The notes under the pieces: generated by a model
What the model was told of the DNA's origin: nothing
What the model saw: only the letters and a program-made list of their open reading frames with translations
Databases searched by the model: none
DNA from: Asterias amurensis
Taxonomy: Eukaryota > Echinodermata > Asteroidea > Forcipulatida > Asteriidae
Assembly: GCF_032118995.1 (NCBI RefSeq)
Contig: NC_092663.1
Coordinates: 682,001 to 746,000, forward strand
Direction: 5' to 3'
Length of the DNA stretch: 64,000 nt
In this document: positions 9,414-23,300 of the stretch, in pieces
How positions within the stretch are numbered: the stretch's first letter is position 1
Layout of the letters: each line of letters starts with the position of its first letter
Translations under genes and position numbers: made by a program

Positions 9414-11650
9414 ATGGAGGTCATTGTGGTAGTTTGTATCGCGATTTTATCACTCCTATTTTTGGCATCTGTTTGTGTTCTTGTGGTCATCTGCCGCTAT
9501 CGTCATTGTCGCATGTTTGACCTTACACTTAAAGATAAGATCCACCACAGGTAAGAAATATTACTTGTTTAAATACATTTAATTGAGTATGCTTCTAAAT
9601 ACAGAATGTTTTAGGCCAAGACTAAGAGGTGATCATCATAAATAATGTACCACTGAAACTAGCCAGTCTTCTCCCTTAATAGTGGCTCTCTGGCTAAATG
9701 ACAGTTAAACCACCTGAGGACTGGACCAGTCAAAGGCAAACCCTGCCACCATGCCTCAAATTCTTACATATGCTAGCTTGGCCCGTGGCTGTTTTGACAA
9801 TATAGCACGTACTTTTCGTACGTCCTTAAGACGTGAGGATGGAGGTTGGAGCCGAATCCGAAGGCGTGGATTCAAAGCGAGTCATAGTTGGCATTGAATT
9901 AATATTGTTCATCTTGATTAATAATTGTTATTAATTTGGTTTATTCTAGATCAAGTAATGTGACTCTAGTCAGTCATGCTGAGCTTCCAAATGAAGACTA
10001 TGAAGTAGAATTGAACGATGTTTGTTGGAATACAAACATTGATGAGTTTCTGGAAGACAAATGGTCGGATGAAGCAAGGTAAGATAATATAACTCTATTG
10101 TTGAATCAATTATTGTACACAAATTTAATTACGAATCAATTGTTTATCAGCAAATCAGAAGACAACTTATATTCTACCAAGAACCCTCTTTTCAAACACA
10201 AAATCAACTTCGCCTGATGAATAATCTACATTTTCTGGGTATTTTTTTCAGCGGTGTGATACCACATTGTATAGTGATCCTGAAAATATGCCATAGCCTG
10301 ACTGAAAAGCTGGTTGCCGTAACGATGGGGAACGTTGCATCTTTTAAGTCATCAAACAGACTAAATGACATTGTAGTGTGTGCCAAGAGGATAAGCCCAA
10401 GGTAAGCCAAGAAATGTTTCTTTAAATAATTCCTTTTTTAGAAGTTGAATTACTGTCTGTTATTTATTGGCAAGTACAGCACCAAAACTAGGGTAAAAGT
10501 GTAGGGGAACAACAGGTGTACAAGTTTTTATAGGGGGCACTTTTGGCCAATTAAAATTGAAGTTTCGGTTTGAATTGGCCAGGCGGATCTCTCTTTCAGC
10601 CCTCTTGTTATGTGGTATACAATTGTTGTAAGATAATCTTACACAAGTATAAAAATCAAGGTTCAAATGGGTGGCCCAGAGGAAAGGGGTGCACGGACAT
10701 CGACTTGGGAAGGAGGAGGCATGTCCCCCCCTTATTCATATAACTAAGGAAGACTGTGTTTATGACTTTGTGACTTGTGTTTTTTCTATCTTAGAGTGGA
10801 TGAAGTTGTAAGGTCCATGTACCCACCATTGGATCCAAAGCTTATCGAAGCTAGGTGAGTTTCATGTAGTTAGTTTCATGATCACATTACCAATATGAGT
10901 TCTCAAACATAAAATTCTAAATACACGCTGCTATCACATAGGATTTAAACTGCCTCTAGCCACCGGGCTAGCTGGGTTGTCTAATGGTAAGACATCTGCT
11001 CTAGCAATGCAAAGGTTGTGGGTTCAAATCCAACCCGAGTTGATGTAAACTTTTTTTTAACCGAACTTGGGAAAGTATTTACAGTGCTTTTCAGTTTCAT
11101 TACGCATAGGTGTGTAAGGGTAAAACATTAACTAAATTCTGCTTGATTTTTCCTTCTGATAATAATATTGAAGTCATATATAGCGTACATATCTACCAAC
11201 AAGGTACTCAAACTTGCGTTGCACAACACATGTGACGAATGGCTTTACGTCCCATCCTCAGGACGAAGCAATAGTTAAATGTTTTGCTTTTAAAAGGACA
11301 CAGTGTTACGGCTGGGATTTGAACATTTGAACCCACCTTGTAGTGGACTAACAAATGAAATAATCTGATTTCCAATTCTTAGGTCAGCGGCCTTGTTACT
11401 TGCTCTAGACCGCCTTGCTGTTGCAACCAAGCGTGCATGCTGTCTCCCTAATATGGATAATTGGATCAATGGCTCCTTAGCAGAAATGGAGAAACATCTT
11501 CAAATCTTACGAGAGATTTCATTAGCCAGTGAGATAGACTCTAACGCAGGCTCAATCTCTTCAGCTACTGAGAGTGCATATCAACCTATGCTACGTGAAG
11601 ATATAGACCAAAGGAAGTCAGATATTGCTTGTGCCTCAAACTCAGCTTAA
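9414..11650 (+). CDS. TMEM98: TMEM98 orthologue, complete, 247 aa
   Basis: Exons 9414-9550, 9950-10078, 10252-10401, 10795-10854 and 11383-11650 (TAA). Every intron interrupts an AG|N arginine or serine codon (phase 2) at GT...AG borders. Residues ~2-27 form a single hydrophobic N-terminal segment followed by the basic CRYRHCR stop-transfer, as in TMEM98. The soluble domain holds IVILKICHSLTEKLVAVTMG, CAKRISPR, and MYPPLDPKLIEAR, nearly identical to vertebrates, then NWINGSLAEMEKHLQILRE. Vertebrate TMEM98 is an ER/plasma-membrane protein that binds MYRF and restrains its self-cleavage. Length is close to the human 226 aa; the extra is a Ser/Asp-rich C-terminal tail. Confidence 0.95.
10965..11045 (+). 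repeat. tRNA-like SINE head (type C), in TMEM98 intron 4
   Basis: GTTGTCTAATGGTAAGACATC resembles a tRNA box A and GGTTCAAATCC a box B, about 33 bp apart. It matches, on the other strand, the tRNA-like cores at 35600-35720 and 50200-50420. No cloverleaf-compatible acceptor ends were evident, so it is called a repeat and not a tRNA gene. Confidence 0.6.
11165..11340 (-). repeat. SINE fragment (tRNA-Leu/Ser-like family)
   Basis: ATATAGCGTACATAT..., CAACAAGGTACTCAA, GGCTTTACGTCCCATCCTCA and GACGAAGCAATAGTTAA match the reverse-oriented SINEs at 45605 and 56158. The tRNA head is degraded (ATTTGAACATTTGAACCCACC). Confidence 0.65.
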
Positions 11651-11682
11651 CTTCATCATAAAAATATAACAAGTTATCACAC

Positions 11683-11815
11683 AAGCGCGAGTGGAATACG
11701 GAAAAATGTAGCGCTTCTGCATCCCATATCCAACAAGGTCAAAGCGAGTTGGATATGGGACACAGACACGCTATATTTTCCGTATTTCCACGAGCGCGCG
11801 TGTGATAACGTGTTT
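11683..11815. repeat. Foldback (palindromic) repeat
   Basis: The arm GTTATCACACAAGCGCGAGTGG...TACGGAAAAATGTAGCG is mirrored by CGCTATATTTTCCGTATTT...CGCGCGTGTGATAAC. An inner palindrome CCCATATCCAAC / GTTGGATATGGG sits at the centre. Probably a non-autonomous transposon. Confidence 0.75.
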
Positions 11816-12455
11816 ATCTTCAAGCAAACTTGGCGCGTGACATAGAACACACAAGATGCAGGTAGTGATATTAGCCGTGCAATACAGGTTTTTATCACTA
11901 CTCCATTCGGCAAATCTGATTGGAGGATTAGCATGTACTTGAAGTTAAATCACCTAACTGAGTTATTAAAAGAGAAAGTCTCACTGTAGACACAGAGAAT
12001 ATTTGTTTATTTTCACATTTTCTTGAAAAGCCTTGGGTGTCATAGATTGTGCGCCAAACAACTTTGTTGCAAGACAGTTTTAATTTTGCTAGTAAATAAA
12101 ACAGTCTTTTGGTCTGTAGTGGGCATTTGTTGCATTAAAAGTATTGAAGTTTTTCACACAAATCCAGATAGGCAATGGTTATTGACAGGAACCAAATGAC
12201 GTGAAAATATAAGCTGGTTTTAAATCTAGCTGTTTCATATCCGTTTCCTTGGAATTCTGAATTTGTTGAAAAAAGTTATAGTGTTTATGTTAACAAATTT
12301 TGTTTGAACAATCTGGTTTTGTGATTTGTACATACTGTATGTGAGTCTGGGTCAACAAGACTCCCTGTGGATTATCCTAAATGTATTTTAGAGAAAAATA
12401 ATTTAAAATATCTTTTTTTTAAAAGCCATTTATGATTGAATTGGTGTTTATTTTT

Positions 12456-12846
12456 TTAAAGGAACTCGTTGCCTTGGATCGGACGAGTTGGTCTATAAAA
12501 AGCGTTTGTAACCGTTTGTTGTGAAATGCACATGGTTGGAAAGATGTTTTAAAAGTAGAATACAATGATCCACACAAATATGCCTTGAAATTGCATGGTT
12601 TTCCTTTTGCTTTGCGAACTAACACGGTCAGCCATTTATGGGAGTCAAAATTTTGACTATTATAAATGGCCGACCGTGTTAGTCGACGAGGTAAAAGGAA
12701 AACCACGCAATTTGCGAGACATATTTGTGTGGATCATTGTATTTTACTTTTAAAACATCTTTCTACCCATATGCATTTTATAACAAACGGTTACAAACGC
12801 TTTTCAAATACCAACTCAACCGATCCAAGGCAGCGTGTTCCTTTAA
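12456..12846. mobile_element. Repeat D, long foldback element with TTAA ends
   Basis: It is nearly palindromic over about 390 bp. The left arm starts TTAAAGGAACTCGTTGCCTT and the right arm ends AAGGCAGCGTGTTCCTTTAA. Internal pairs include ATGATCCACACAAATATG with its complement and GGCCGACCGTGTTAGT with ACTAACACGGTCAGCC. The centre is near 12651. A related, expanded copy is at 52588-53068. Confidence 0.85.
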
Positions 12847-13373
12847 TTGTTGATTTTTGTAACTGTATGTTTCAGCGCGATGAGGCTATTGTAGATACAA
12901 CTGGAATCATATATCACATGATATGTAATAAAGCGTTTTGATTTTGTATGTGCATTTCCATTCAGAGTAAATTGAAAGTAAAACAAACATTACTTTAAAG
13001 TCGAAATGACAACACAAATGAACTCACAAACTGGTGTAACACTAGTATATCTGTTCATGTTTGTTGTGTTGTCATTAAGCCTTCTGGAAAAAGACCCTGT
13101 TAGAGCCAAAATGCCAGGCTGTTAACTGTTTTTCTGCAATTTTACCATTAATCCTTTTGGTTGGCAAGCAGTTTGCAACAGCTTTTTCTCTAAATGTAGT
13201 GTCAAACTAATTAACACAACACATCAGATCGGTCTGACTTCTCATGTGCAACTAGGGACCTGTACATACTGTACATAATAAGCATTACTGTATTTAGATT
13301 TTATAAACCATTTGGTTTAGGTAAAATCATATTATTTTTCAATCTTTTACATAATTTCACATGCAGGTTCGGG

Positions 13374-13758
13374 TTGAAGGATTTGGGTACTTTTTGTAAC
13401 ACAACACACAAATGTCCACAGTTTACATTAGACTTACACAGTTTGAAGATGATGGTAGTAGAAAGCTTACCCTTTAAATATTACTTGATGAGGTGATGTA
13501 GTTTTAGAGAATAGAGTAGAACAATGTCATGCACAATGTCACTTGTTTTACTCATTTTTCAAAAACTAATGACGATAATAATAAGACTTGGAATGCGCAC
13601 ATATCCACCCGTATGCTGGGTGGTCAAGGTGCGGAACTACAGCATCTCAGCAAGTAATATTTTACGGGAAGCTTTCATTATCTTAAAGCTGTGTCAGTTT
13701 AATGAAAATCTGTGGACATTGTGTTCTGTGACCTTCAAAAAGTACCCAGATTCTTTAA
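13374..13758. mobile_element. Repeat C, inverted-repeat element
   Basis: The left end GAAGGATTTGGGTACTTTTT mirrors the right end AAAAAGTACCCAGATTCTTTAA. Inside are ACACAAATGTCCACAG versus CTGTGGACATTGTGTT. Related copies are at 45890-46108 and 46166-46330. Confidence 0.8.
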
Positions 13759-14249
13759 GTTTGGTTAGTAAAGCTCTATAGCAGTGCTGTTTTAAAAACC
13801 TTTAAGTGTACTTAAAACTTCCAGAATTTAAAGTTAATGATATTTTTATACACTTTCCTGGTATTAATATAATGTTGTCAATTTTTAAAAGACAACATCC
13901 GGCAATTATTTTTTAGCAGAATTATGACATTTGCATGTTCAATACAAAAAATTTAATCTGAAAGTTACAAAATATAAAAGTGGTTTTTCATTGTGTGAGA
14001 AGTTGTTTGGAAAATCAGTTCCACTTCTTTGGATAATATGAAATTTTTGCTTCCAATTGAAGGTGTTTATAATGTGTTAACATTGTGAACTTTTAACAAG
14101 ATGACCTGAAACAAGTAATGTCGCTCCAATATTTGAAATCTGACATTATATTTACATTCTTCAGAAACAAACAAAAGTATTGACTGACATAATGATTGCA
14201 ATTTGTTTGTAGCAATAAATGGCTGGGTATAACATGACCCTTACTGTCG

Positions 14250-14629
14250 TTAAAGGCAGTGGACACTATTGGTAATTACTCAAAATAATTATCAGCTTAA
14301 AACCTCATTTTGTAACAAGTAATGGGGAGAGGTTGATAGTATAAAACATTGTGAGAAACGGCTCCCTCTGAAATAACGTAGTTTTCGAGAAAGAAGTAAT
14401 TTTCCACGAATTTGATATTGAGACCTCAAGTTTAGAATTTGAGGTCTCGAAAACAAGCATCTGAAAGCACACAACTTCGTCTGACAAGGGTGTTTTTTCT
14501 TTCATTAATATCTCGCAACTCTGACGACCAATCGAGCTCAAATTTTCACAGGTTTGTTATTTTATGCATATGTTAAGATAAACCAAGTCAGAAGACTGGT
14601 CTTTGACAATTACCAATAGCTGTCTTTAA
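14250..14629 (+). mobile_element. Repeat A, near full-length copy
   Basis: Ends TTAAAGGCAGTGGACACTAT and TAGCTGTCTTTAA. Internal landmarks of the family are present: AAACATTGTGAGAAACGGCT, TCGAGAAAGAAGTAATTTTCC, an inner AGACCTCAA/TTGAGGTCTCG palindrome, and GACTGGTCTTTGACAATTACC. Confidence 0.9.
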
Positions 14630-15555
14630 GTACAAGTGTGAAGGAATGAAACCTCACAATCGTGACGAATGAATATTCATATCTATTAAAGACAGTTCAT
14701 ATCCTATGACCAACAAAGTACATGTACACAAACAGTGCCGGTTACCGAACACCATGTGTTGATTGTACTTCTTGGTTCGGATTCATGTGCCGGTAGTTGT
14801 CTCTTCTGTATACATCACAGTGTAAGATTTGTTTGTCAGCTTTACATTTCTATAGACTTGAAATAAACTATTTTATGTATACCTTACTTTATCTATGTAT
14901 ACCTTACTTTATCTATGCTCATTAACATCGTTAACAGTGTTATAATGATTATCAAGTACCCATCACCCAGCAACTTGGCATTACGATTTCATTTCAAAGA
15001 GAACAACTTGATAGTGATAAGGGCCGGTGGTTATATTACAGTTTCAGTTTAATTTGGAGAGAGTGCTACGCATTGTTCTTGTTAAAATGGCTTAATGTGA
15101 AAATAAATACCGCTATCCACAAAATGTCGTTCCAAGGTGCCAGTTCTTACCAACCAAAACGTACTGAACCTCAAAAGCCGTTTGTGCTTACATATGGTAC
15201 GAACCAGGTTTATTTTGGGAAAAAAAGAAAACGTTTACAGTAACCCTAATGTGCAGTCACATTTCAATTGGACTATTTCGGAAAGAAAGTGTTGGTAAAA
15301 CGCACCACATTCAAAACATACTGAAACACAATCTCGATGACGTCAGGTATTCATAAATAAAACCACATACTGCATTGCTGTGACAATTAACAGAACGGTC
15401 ACAATATCAAATACATTTAGTTATGATCTTGGGAAAAAGGTACATTTTATACCACAAACATCCGCGCAAAATGGCGTATTCAGAGAAAAACGCCAAACTT
15501 GAACAACCCGGTGACACATCCGTCTACGGTTCAAAGGACTTCATTCAAGAACACA

Positions 15556-15910
15556 ATAGTCACATCATATTGAAATGATGAAAAACGACCGCAATTCGCG
15601 TAAATATTTGTATACTATTCTGTAAAACACTGGTGTAACAAAGCAGTTCACCAGAAAGGGAGTTCACCAGAAAGGGAGTTCACCAGAAAGTAAAGACTGA
15701 CAATAGATGGAAGATTTCTAAGGATTTTGAATGTTTGATAACTCAAAACACAATCTTGAAATGATGAAAAACAGCCTCAATTCGTGCAAATATTTGAATA
15801 TTATACTGTAAAATACTGTAACAGAGCACTTTAAAGGGGAGTTCACCAGAAAGTAAAGACCATAATAGATGGATGATTTCCAAGGATTTTGAACGTTTGA
15901 TAACTCACCT
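15556..15910. repeat. Tandem duplication of ~190 bp with an inner 15-bp repeat
   Basis: TGAAATGATGAAAAAC...ATTCG.GTAAATATTTG...GTTCACCAGAAAGTAAAGAC...AAGGATTTTGAA.GTTTGATAACTCA occurs twice, at about 15571-15725 and 15757-15907. The first copy has the word GTTCACCAGAAAGGGA iterated three times near 15647-15695; the second has it once. Confidence 0.8.
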
Positions 15911-16123
15911 TATGGTTTGGTTTATGGGGCGATGTTCTGTACCAAGGTGAAGATATGCTGAAGATTATTGACCTCGCTTGGTGTCAATAATTACTTGCTG
16001 CCATATTTGTTGTGACAATCCATACACCAATATTTACAGAAGTGGTGTTTCGTCTACCGGCTGTGGTTGCTTGGTGGGGAAGCATTCTGTTTAATAAAAT
16101 ACAAGAAAAAGAGAAGTACCACA

Positions 16124-16514
16124 TTAAATGCACTGGCCACCTTTGGTAATTGTCAAAGACTTTTCCTCTCACTTGGTTTGTGGTTTATCTATGCATAAAA
16201 TATAAAACCTGTGAAAATTTGAACTCAATTGGTCATCGAAGTTGCGAGAGAATAATGGATGAAACAAAACACCCTTGTCGCAAAGGTTCTGTGCTTTCAG
16301 ATGCAATAAATTCGAGAGCTCGGCTGAGGTGTCGAATTCAATCAAAATACTTCAGTGAGAAATTGCTTCTTTCTCAAAAACTATACGTTACTTCAGGGGG
16401 AGCCGTTTCTCACAATTGTTTATACTATCAACAACTCTCCATTGCTCGTTACCAAGTAAAAAAAATTCCCAACAATTATTTTGAGTAATTACCAATAGTG
16501 TCCAGTGCCTTTAA
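16124..16514 (-). mobile_element. Repeat A, near full-length copy, reverse orientation
   Basis: It starts TTAAATGCACTGGCCACC and ends TAGTGTCCAGTGCCTTTAA. Interior landmarks are as in other copies but reversed (GTCAAAGAC, GTGCTTTCAGATGC, CTTCAGGGGGAGCCGTTTCTC). Confidence 0.9.
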
Positions 16515-17395
16515 GAAAAGTAAATAAATGGCCATCGAGGAAACTGAGGGAACATTTCTACATGATTGATAACCTTAGTTTGTTGAAAGTTGATAAAGCT
16601 GATAACAAGTCGTTCAAATAATAACATATCACCGATATAATCCGACCTAGTCTCTTGCAAGGTGTGAACGGCAACAATGAGTCTTGTATTCTGGCGGGGG
16701 CGGGGTGGGTACCCCCAAAAATAATAAAACGAGCGGGGGTGTTTGAAAATGGGTTGGTTAGAACTTGTAATGGGGTTATAAAAACAAATATCGGCCAGCT
16801 ATTTAAGCCAGGGATCATACACTTGATTAGAACTTTGACTTTGTATGGGTTTTTCCGACTTTTGGGGATTAAAAACATTACGAAATGGTGCCGAAAAATC
16901 CGTCCAGTAACTGTGCTATTATGCGGAGGTGTTAAAACATATTTGCTTAAGATTTTGACGCCTTCAAAACGCATACAGGCACGCATGCAGCCACGGAGCA
17001 GAATTCATTTTTATTGTATTACTGTATAAAATTTTTAAAAAAGCAAATATAGACATAAGAGCATCTTGTTGCAATTAGCATAGTGTCATTTTCGATAATC
17101 CAATTGCAGCGTTTGGTTCTAGCAATCAACCAATCACAGCTGGGTGTAGTGACGTTAGAGGAGTCAAGTTGACCGCTATGAACTGTGATGCTTTACTTAA
17201 AGCTATCGTTGGCGTGTGGGTACATCGTATACATTGAACACGCGCACAGCAGCTCGGAAACTTCTAAAGCGCCCGGCTGTGATTTTGGTATCTCGTGTAG
17301 TCTTGATCACTGGCCAACAACCCTTTAGCTGTCGGTTTCAATTTTAAAGTACATCATCCCGGTGTGACTCAAAAATATTTATAGCGACGATCACG

Positions 17396-20300
17396 ATGAA
17401 GGAAAAGGAAACCACGGAGCCTAGGCAAGTTGACGATAAAAGTCGCCGTCGCACAGTGGATAAGCAAGCTCGGCCTACATCACAGAGTACCGATCAGAAC
17501 CAAAACGGTAGTGCTGCTATTAACCAGGCTGTGATGGGAATGCGGGGAAAGGACCGAGCAAAAGGAAGACAACATTCTTCCTTGGATCAACCATTGGAAG
17601 AAGGTGTCTTAGTAACTACAAGATCATCAGATGATGATGGGTCGTCCCAAGAAGGAATGAAAAGGAAAAGTTTCCGAAGATCTCGGGGTGCTCTTCTCGC
17701 CATTGTCTTCATGGCGCTATTACTGGATGAAACACTTATGACTATTATTGGTAAGTTTCTCCATTTTCTTAACATTACTTACTTGTACCCATCTCACTTT
17801 TGGGGTTTAAAGAATTGTTCAAAGCAAGAGATAATGTAGAACTCCGAAGATACTGTAACTTGTCAGGCAACACTTTCATGAAATCGACGTTAGAGAGCCA
17901 TGGGCGTATGTAGTTTACGCCACATAAAGGCAGTGGACACTATTGGTAATTACTCAAAATAATTGTTAGCATAAAAACTGTGGTAACGAGCAAGTAGAGC
18001 TGTTGAATGATAAAATGAAACATTATTCTCTCGCTACTTCCAAGGCCAATGAGCTCAATTTTACATGCTTATTGTTTTATATATATGTTGAGATACACCA
18101 AGTGATAATATTGGTCTTCGACAATTACCAAATGTGTCCATTGTCTTTAACAATAGTACAAAGAAACAATATTTATAGAGTGCCTTGAGTGAAAGCCTCA
18201 AGGCGCCCCTCACGGATAAAAACAGGGGGAACAAATTAAACAGCAAAAATAGGTAACAAACACAAACACGATAATCATCAGACAGGTTAGTTCATTATTT
18301 GATTACATGATGAACGTGCATCCCTAAGTGATAAAAAGTAAGAATATAATGGACTTATCTGAAGAAAGAAAAACTTGTTTTGGCTATTATGAGTCGAGTC
18401 GTCCTTCGTCTTAAGACGTCAATCTTGACAACCTTGTACATAGCGTGATTTGATTATCTATCTTAGCGGGACAACAGCGCGGATTACAGGCAGCTGAAGA
18501 CCATTGACTCTGCAGCCAGGCCCCCATGCCGGTGAGATCAGTGGACTTCAATACTATAAGAATGTCAAAGATGCGGCCTGTATAGACTCTTATTGAAGAT
18601 TTATCTTATTTGACTTATGGTGTGGGAGGGGCTCTGGCTTCCTCCTTCTGATGTCTGCACAATGACCCCCAAAATATAACTACTTCTTTGTTGTCATGGT
18701 TGCTTTTGGAAAACCAAACTATTAGTCAAAAATTATATTTATAATTCTAGCCAGACTTTGATTTTTAAATGGCACTAATTTATTGCATGAACTGGTTATC
18801 TGATTCCTGGTTCAGATTCGAAATACACGATCTCAACTTCGTGTAATCGAGAAAAGAAAAGAACGTGAAATTTTCCCCGTTGTAGAACTTGTGCGAGGCA
18901 GGCCAACTTATAATTGTCCAGCTCTTCTATAGTGGCCTTCGGGAAAAATAAAATGGTCGGCCAACTTATAATTGTCTAGCTCTTCTATAGTGGTCTTCGA
19001 GGAAAATAAAATGGTTACATTTTCTCCTTAACAAAACTTGTGCGAAGCAGGCCAACTTATAATTGTCTAGCTCTTTTATAGTGGTCTTCGAGGAAAATAA
19101 AATGGTAACATTTTCTCCTTAACAAAACTTGTGTGAAGCAGGCCAACCTATAATTGTCTAGCTCTTCTATAGTGGTCTTCGAGGAAAATAAAATGGTAAC
19201 ATTTTCTCCTTAACAAAAATTGTGCAAAGCAGGCCAACTTATAATTGTCTAGCTCTTTTATAGTGGTCTTCGAGGAAAATAAAATGGTAACATTTTCTCC
19301 TTAACAAAACCTGTGCGAAGCAGGCCAACTTATAATTGTCATAGCTCTTCTATAGTGGTCTTCGAGGAAAATAAAATGGTAACATTTTCTCCTTAACAAA
19401 ACCTGTGCGAAGCAGGCCAACTTATAATTGTCATAGCTCTTCTATAGTGGTCTTCGAGGAAAATAAAATGGTAACATTTTCTCCTTAACAAAACTTGAAG
19501 CAGGCCAACTTATAATTGTCTAGCTCTTCTAGAGTGGTCTTCGAGGAAAATAAAACTTGTGTGAAGCAGGCCAGTTTATGGTTGTCTATAGTTCTTGTTG
19601 TGGACTTTGACCTCAGCATAGTTCGGAGTATGATCTTGACTTTCCCCGAAGGGATGGCTCAGGCACTGGGTGTAGTTTAATCACAACGTCTTTTCATCAG
19701 TTCATCTCAATTTCATACACCTGTTCGTTTGTTGTTGCCGATAGACCACTTGCACTAAAAGGTCCGAAGGCTTCAAAAAGCACAGTTTTGAGAAGAGTGT
19801 TATATATTTCTGAGCTAAACTTTGATTCATTCTTTGTTGTTGGTTTTTATCAATCATTGTCCCACATTGTAGACATGGCGAGTTTCTACAAAGCTGAGAG
19901 TAAGATGTCTTACAGTACTAGACAATAATTATTGGTAATTGCTCAAACAAAATTGTTATAGCATAAAAACCTACTTAGCAGTGGAGTGCTGTTGATGATA
20001 TAAAACATTGTGAGAAGCGGCTCCCTCTGAAGTAACGTAGATTTCGGGGAAGAAGTAATTTTCCACTAAAAAACATGTGTGGTTAATATATTTAGAGCCA
20101 ACAGTGCAGAATAAGACTCTCGGTTTGTGGTGAAATCTGCCCTGAACAATTTCCAACAAGTACCTACAAGTACCCGAAGCAAATCATGAAGATAATAGCA
20201 AAACGTGTTGGGTGTCCTTTATAAATGAACTCAATGTTTACTTAGCAGTTCAACCCTGTACAGTTAATTGTTGGTTTAAAGAATATGAAAGAGTATATTT

Positions 20301-23300
20301 ATGAGCTATTAATTAAACCAATTGGGAACCATTGGACCTTTAGCTTTGTCTATTGACTGCGTGCCTTGGCGACATGGGTGAGACAGGCACCCCGCTACAG
20401 CATTCTCGAAATGTTTTTAAGTGTAAAATTTGGGCCCAATTAGACTCGAGTCCAGACCGTAAAATTCACCCTTAAAAATAATAAATAAATGGCAATTGTT
20501 TGCGCACAGGAGGAGACTAGAAAAATACATGTCAACAATACAACCGCTTCAACAAATAAAATATATCAGAATGTAAAAGCTATGTGATGTAATTAAGGTG
20601 AATATCCAGGCAGATTGGCAGCGAACCGAGTACAAAGTGACGATTTTGTCAAGCAATGTTTTCATTTGGGTGAGTTCCATTGTGTGCATTGTCAAGTGTC
20701 GTCCTAGAGCTAAATGTGGTGACAATAATAACTACTTCAATCCACTTGTTGCATTGTGTAAGAACTTTGTGCGTGTGAACTTATTCAATGCCAATCGATG
20801 TTTTGTATTTTGTGCAAAAAAACACTTAATTTTTATGATCCACTGTTATGACGACAAAGAAATTGTCATTCCTTTGATAAGGCAGTTGACAGATTCCCTT
20901 CAATCTTACAACCAACGTGAAATTGTTTACTACGGTTTTGACTTTTTGTAGTAAAGGTTTTAGGTATGCAAGCACCGTAAAAATGCTAATATCAATCGTT
21001 TTTTAGATCCGCAAAATTCACAACTAAACAAACTTTTTCCATCTAAGATTATTATCTGACCGCACAGATCACAATGGTGGTAGATTATAAGAGAATAATG
21101 CATCTATTGTTTTGTATTGTATAAAACTTTTGTTTTCCTGTAAACTCCTTAGCAACGAAAACAACTTCTGTAAACTGTTTGTTTGGAGAGGATGAAGAAG
21201 AAAACGAGAACATTTTCACGTTGGGTATAGAAAAATAACGACTTGTGATTTTATTTTGCCGATGGATATACGAATAGAAATAAACCAGCAACTGAATTAT
21301 TTTATTGTAGAAGTCTTAATCCATCTTGAATGTAAAACTTCAGTCCTTTGTGGTTAGGGTTTGGGAACTCGACGCTTATTCTCACTGATTGACTTTCATA
21401 ACAATTCTAACAACTAAATTGAAATTAAACTGCCCCAAAATATGGGTCATTCGTTTGAATAATCCATCCACAATAACGGATCAAAATAAGAGGAATAAAG
21501 CGACGATGGATTAACTCTGAAGAGAAAAAGTGAAAACACAGATAACCTGAAGACATTTGTATGAAAGGGGTTACGATTCTGGACAATAATTGCCTGCGCT
21601 GAATTAAGCCATAGGACGATAGTGTGGCATTTGATTGACAAATCAGAACTAGAATCTGCATTTTTAACTTATAAGAGAAAATAACTTTTTATCTTTCTTA
21701 TCTTATTGACAGTTCCTGTGCTTCCAGATTATTTTCTGAACCTTTGTATTGGTAACAAATGTCTGACTATCAACAACACTTCGCCGGAGTGTGATCTGAT
21801 CTTGGGAAACACAAATCCAGATGACAATATCCTCTCGACATTGCCAATTCTTGATCGACAAGATGTTGAAGCAACAAGCAACCCCAAAGACTCCATCACT
21901 TCAATAACATCAACAACGAACGAGGTTAACAGATCGACCTCTTCTGATATGCCAGGTATAGTCCCCACCAAACAAAGATGTCTAACTTAAAGGAAGTGGT
22001 AACTTCTGATAATTACACAAAACAATATATACCATAAAAATGTACTTGGTAAAGAGCATTGGAGAGCTGCATAATACTAAAACACACAATTCTGTGCAGA
22101 AAGGTTTTTTTTCTTTCATTATTTTCTTTCATTATTTTCTTGATCACCGATTGAGCCCCAACTTTTCATAGGTTTTTATTTTATGCATATGTTGGGATAC
22201 ACCAAGTGTGCTTTTTCTTTCATTATTTTATTTCTTGCAACTTCGTTCGATCAACAAATGAGCCCATCTTTTCACAGGTTTCTTATTTTATGCACTGGGA
22301 TATACCACGTGAAAATACTGGTCTTTGACAAGTATACTGCCCTTTAAATATATTGTCAAGTTTATCTGAACTATTATATATAACTACCATGTCAATCGTA
22401 AAACAAATAATGGTTTCTTTTTCCTTAGATTCATCTTCAATAACAGCGCCCTCTTTTGAAGAAGTTTGCAGTGAGGAGATTACTCCCAAAATCGGGATTC
22501 TTTTTGCCTCCAAGTTCATCTTAAGAATCATCTTGAGCCCCTTCATTGGAACTATGGCTCATAAGTAAATAGCCTCCTACAAAGAATTGTATTGTGTTCT
22601 TTGAAGAAATTGAATTAAAAACATATTCCCTTAATTGGCTCAAAAGTTTGGCTCAAAAGTTAATATCCTCCCATCTTAACAATTATCTTGTTCTCATCAT
22701 AAGTAATTGAATTAAATATTTCCCCTTCATTGAAAAATATGCAGCTTAATCAATTGAAACAATGTATAAAAATGTAATCAGTGGCTAAATAATTCACAAC
22801 CTTTTTTATACATCACGAAAACCATGGCCCGATTTCATAAAGTTGTTAAGCAGAAATACTGCTTATGCCTTAAGCAAAAAATGAAAAAAAGACTGGGGCA
22901 CCAGTTGCAACTAAGTAAACTTGTTGATCTTTTGCTGGTTACCAGTTTCTGTTAACCGAGATTTGTCTGTGCGTAGCAAGTTTCTATGCTTACAGGCTTT
23001 ATGAATTTGGCGCAGGGCTCCAGCCATACAATTTTACTGGTTTTGTGGTTGTCTGATTGCAGGATAGGTTTCTCTGTATTGCTGCTTTCTGGATGTGTAA
23101 TAATGCTTGCCTCCAGTCTGGGTAAGTTCTGTATAATTTTCAGTCAAATTCTTTTAAAATATAATCTTATAAATAATAATAGGCCTACAAGCAATATTGT
23201 AATAAGCAGCAACATAGAGACACTTAGTCATCAAGATTTCAAAGTAGTTTCCTTTCACAATGGAAAAAAATAATGAGCTACAATGAGGGCCCGATTTAAT

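Larger units (their letters stand above)
11651..17395. other. Intergenic region, TMEM98 3' flank to transporter 5' flank
   Basis: About 5.7 kb without a supported gene. AATAAA words at about 12096 and 12927 could end TMEM98 transcripts. It holds a foldback (11683-11815), repeat D (12456-12846), repeat C (13374-13758), repeat A (14250-14629 and 16124-16514) and a tandem duplication (15556-15910). The 300 bp before 17396 should contain the transporter promoter or 5' UTR; no core motif was identified. 14630-15555 and 16515-17100 show nothing recognisable. Confidence 0.7.
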
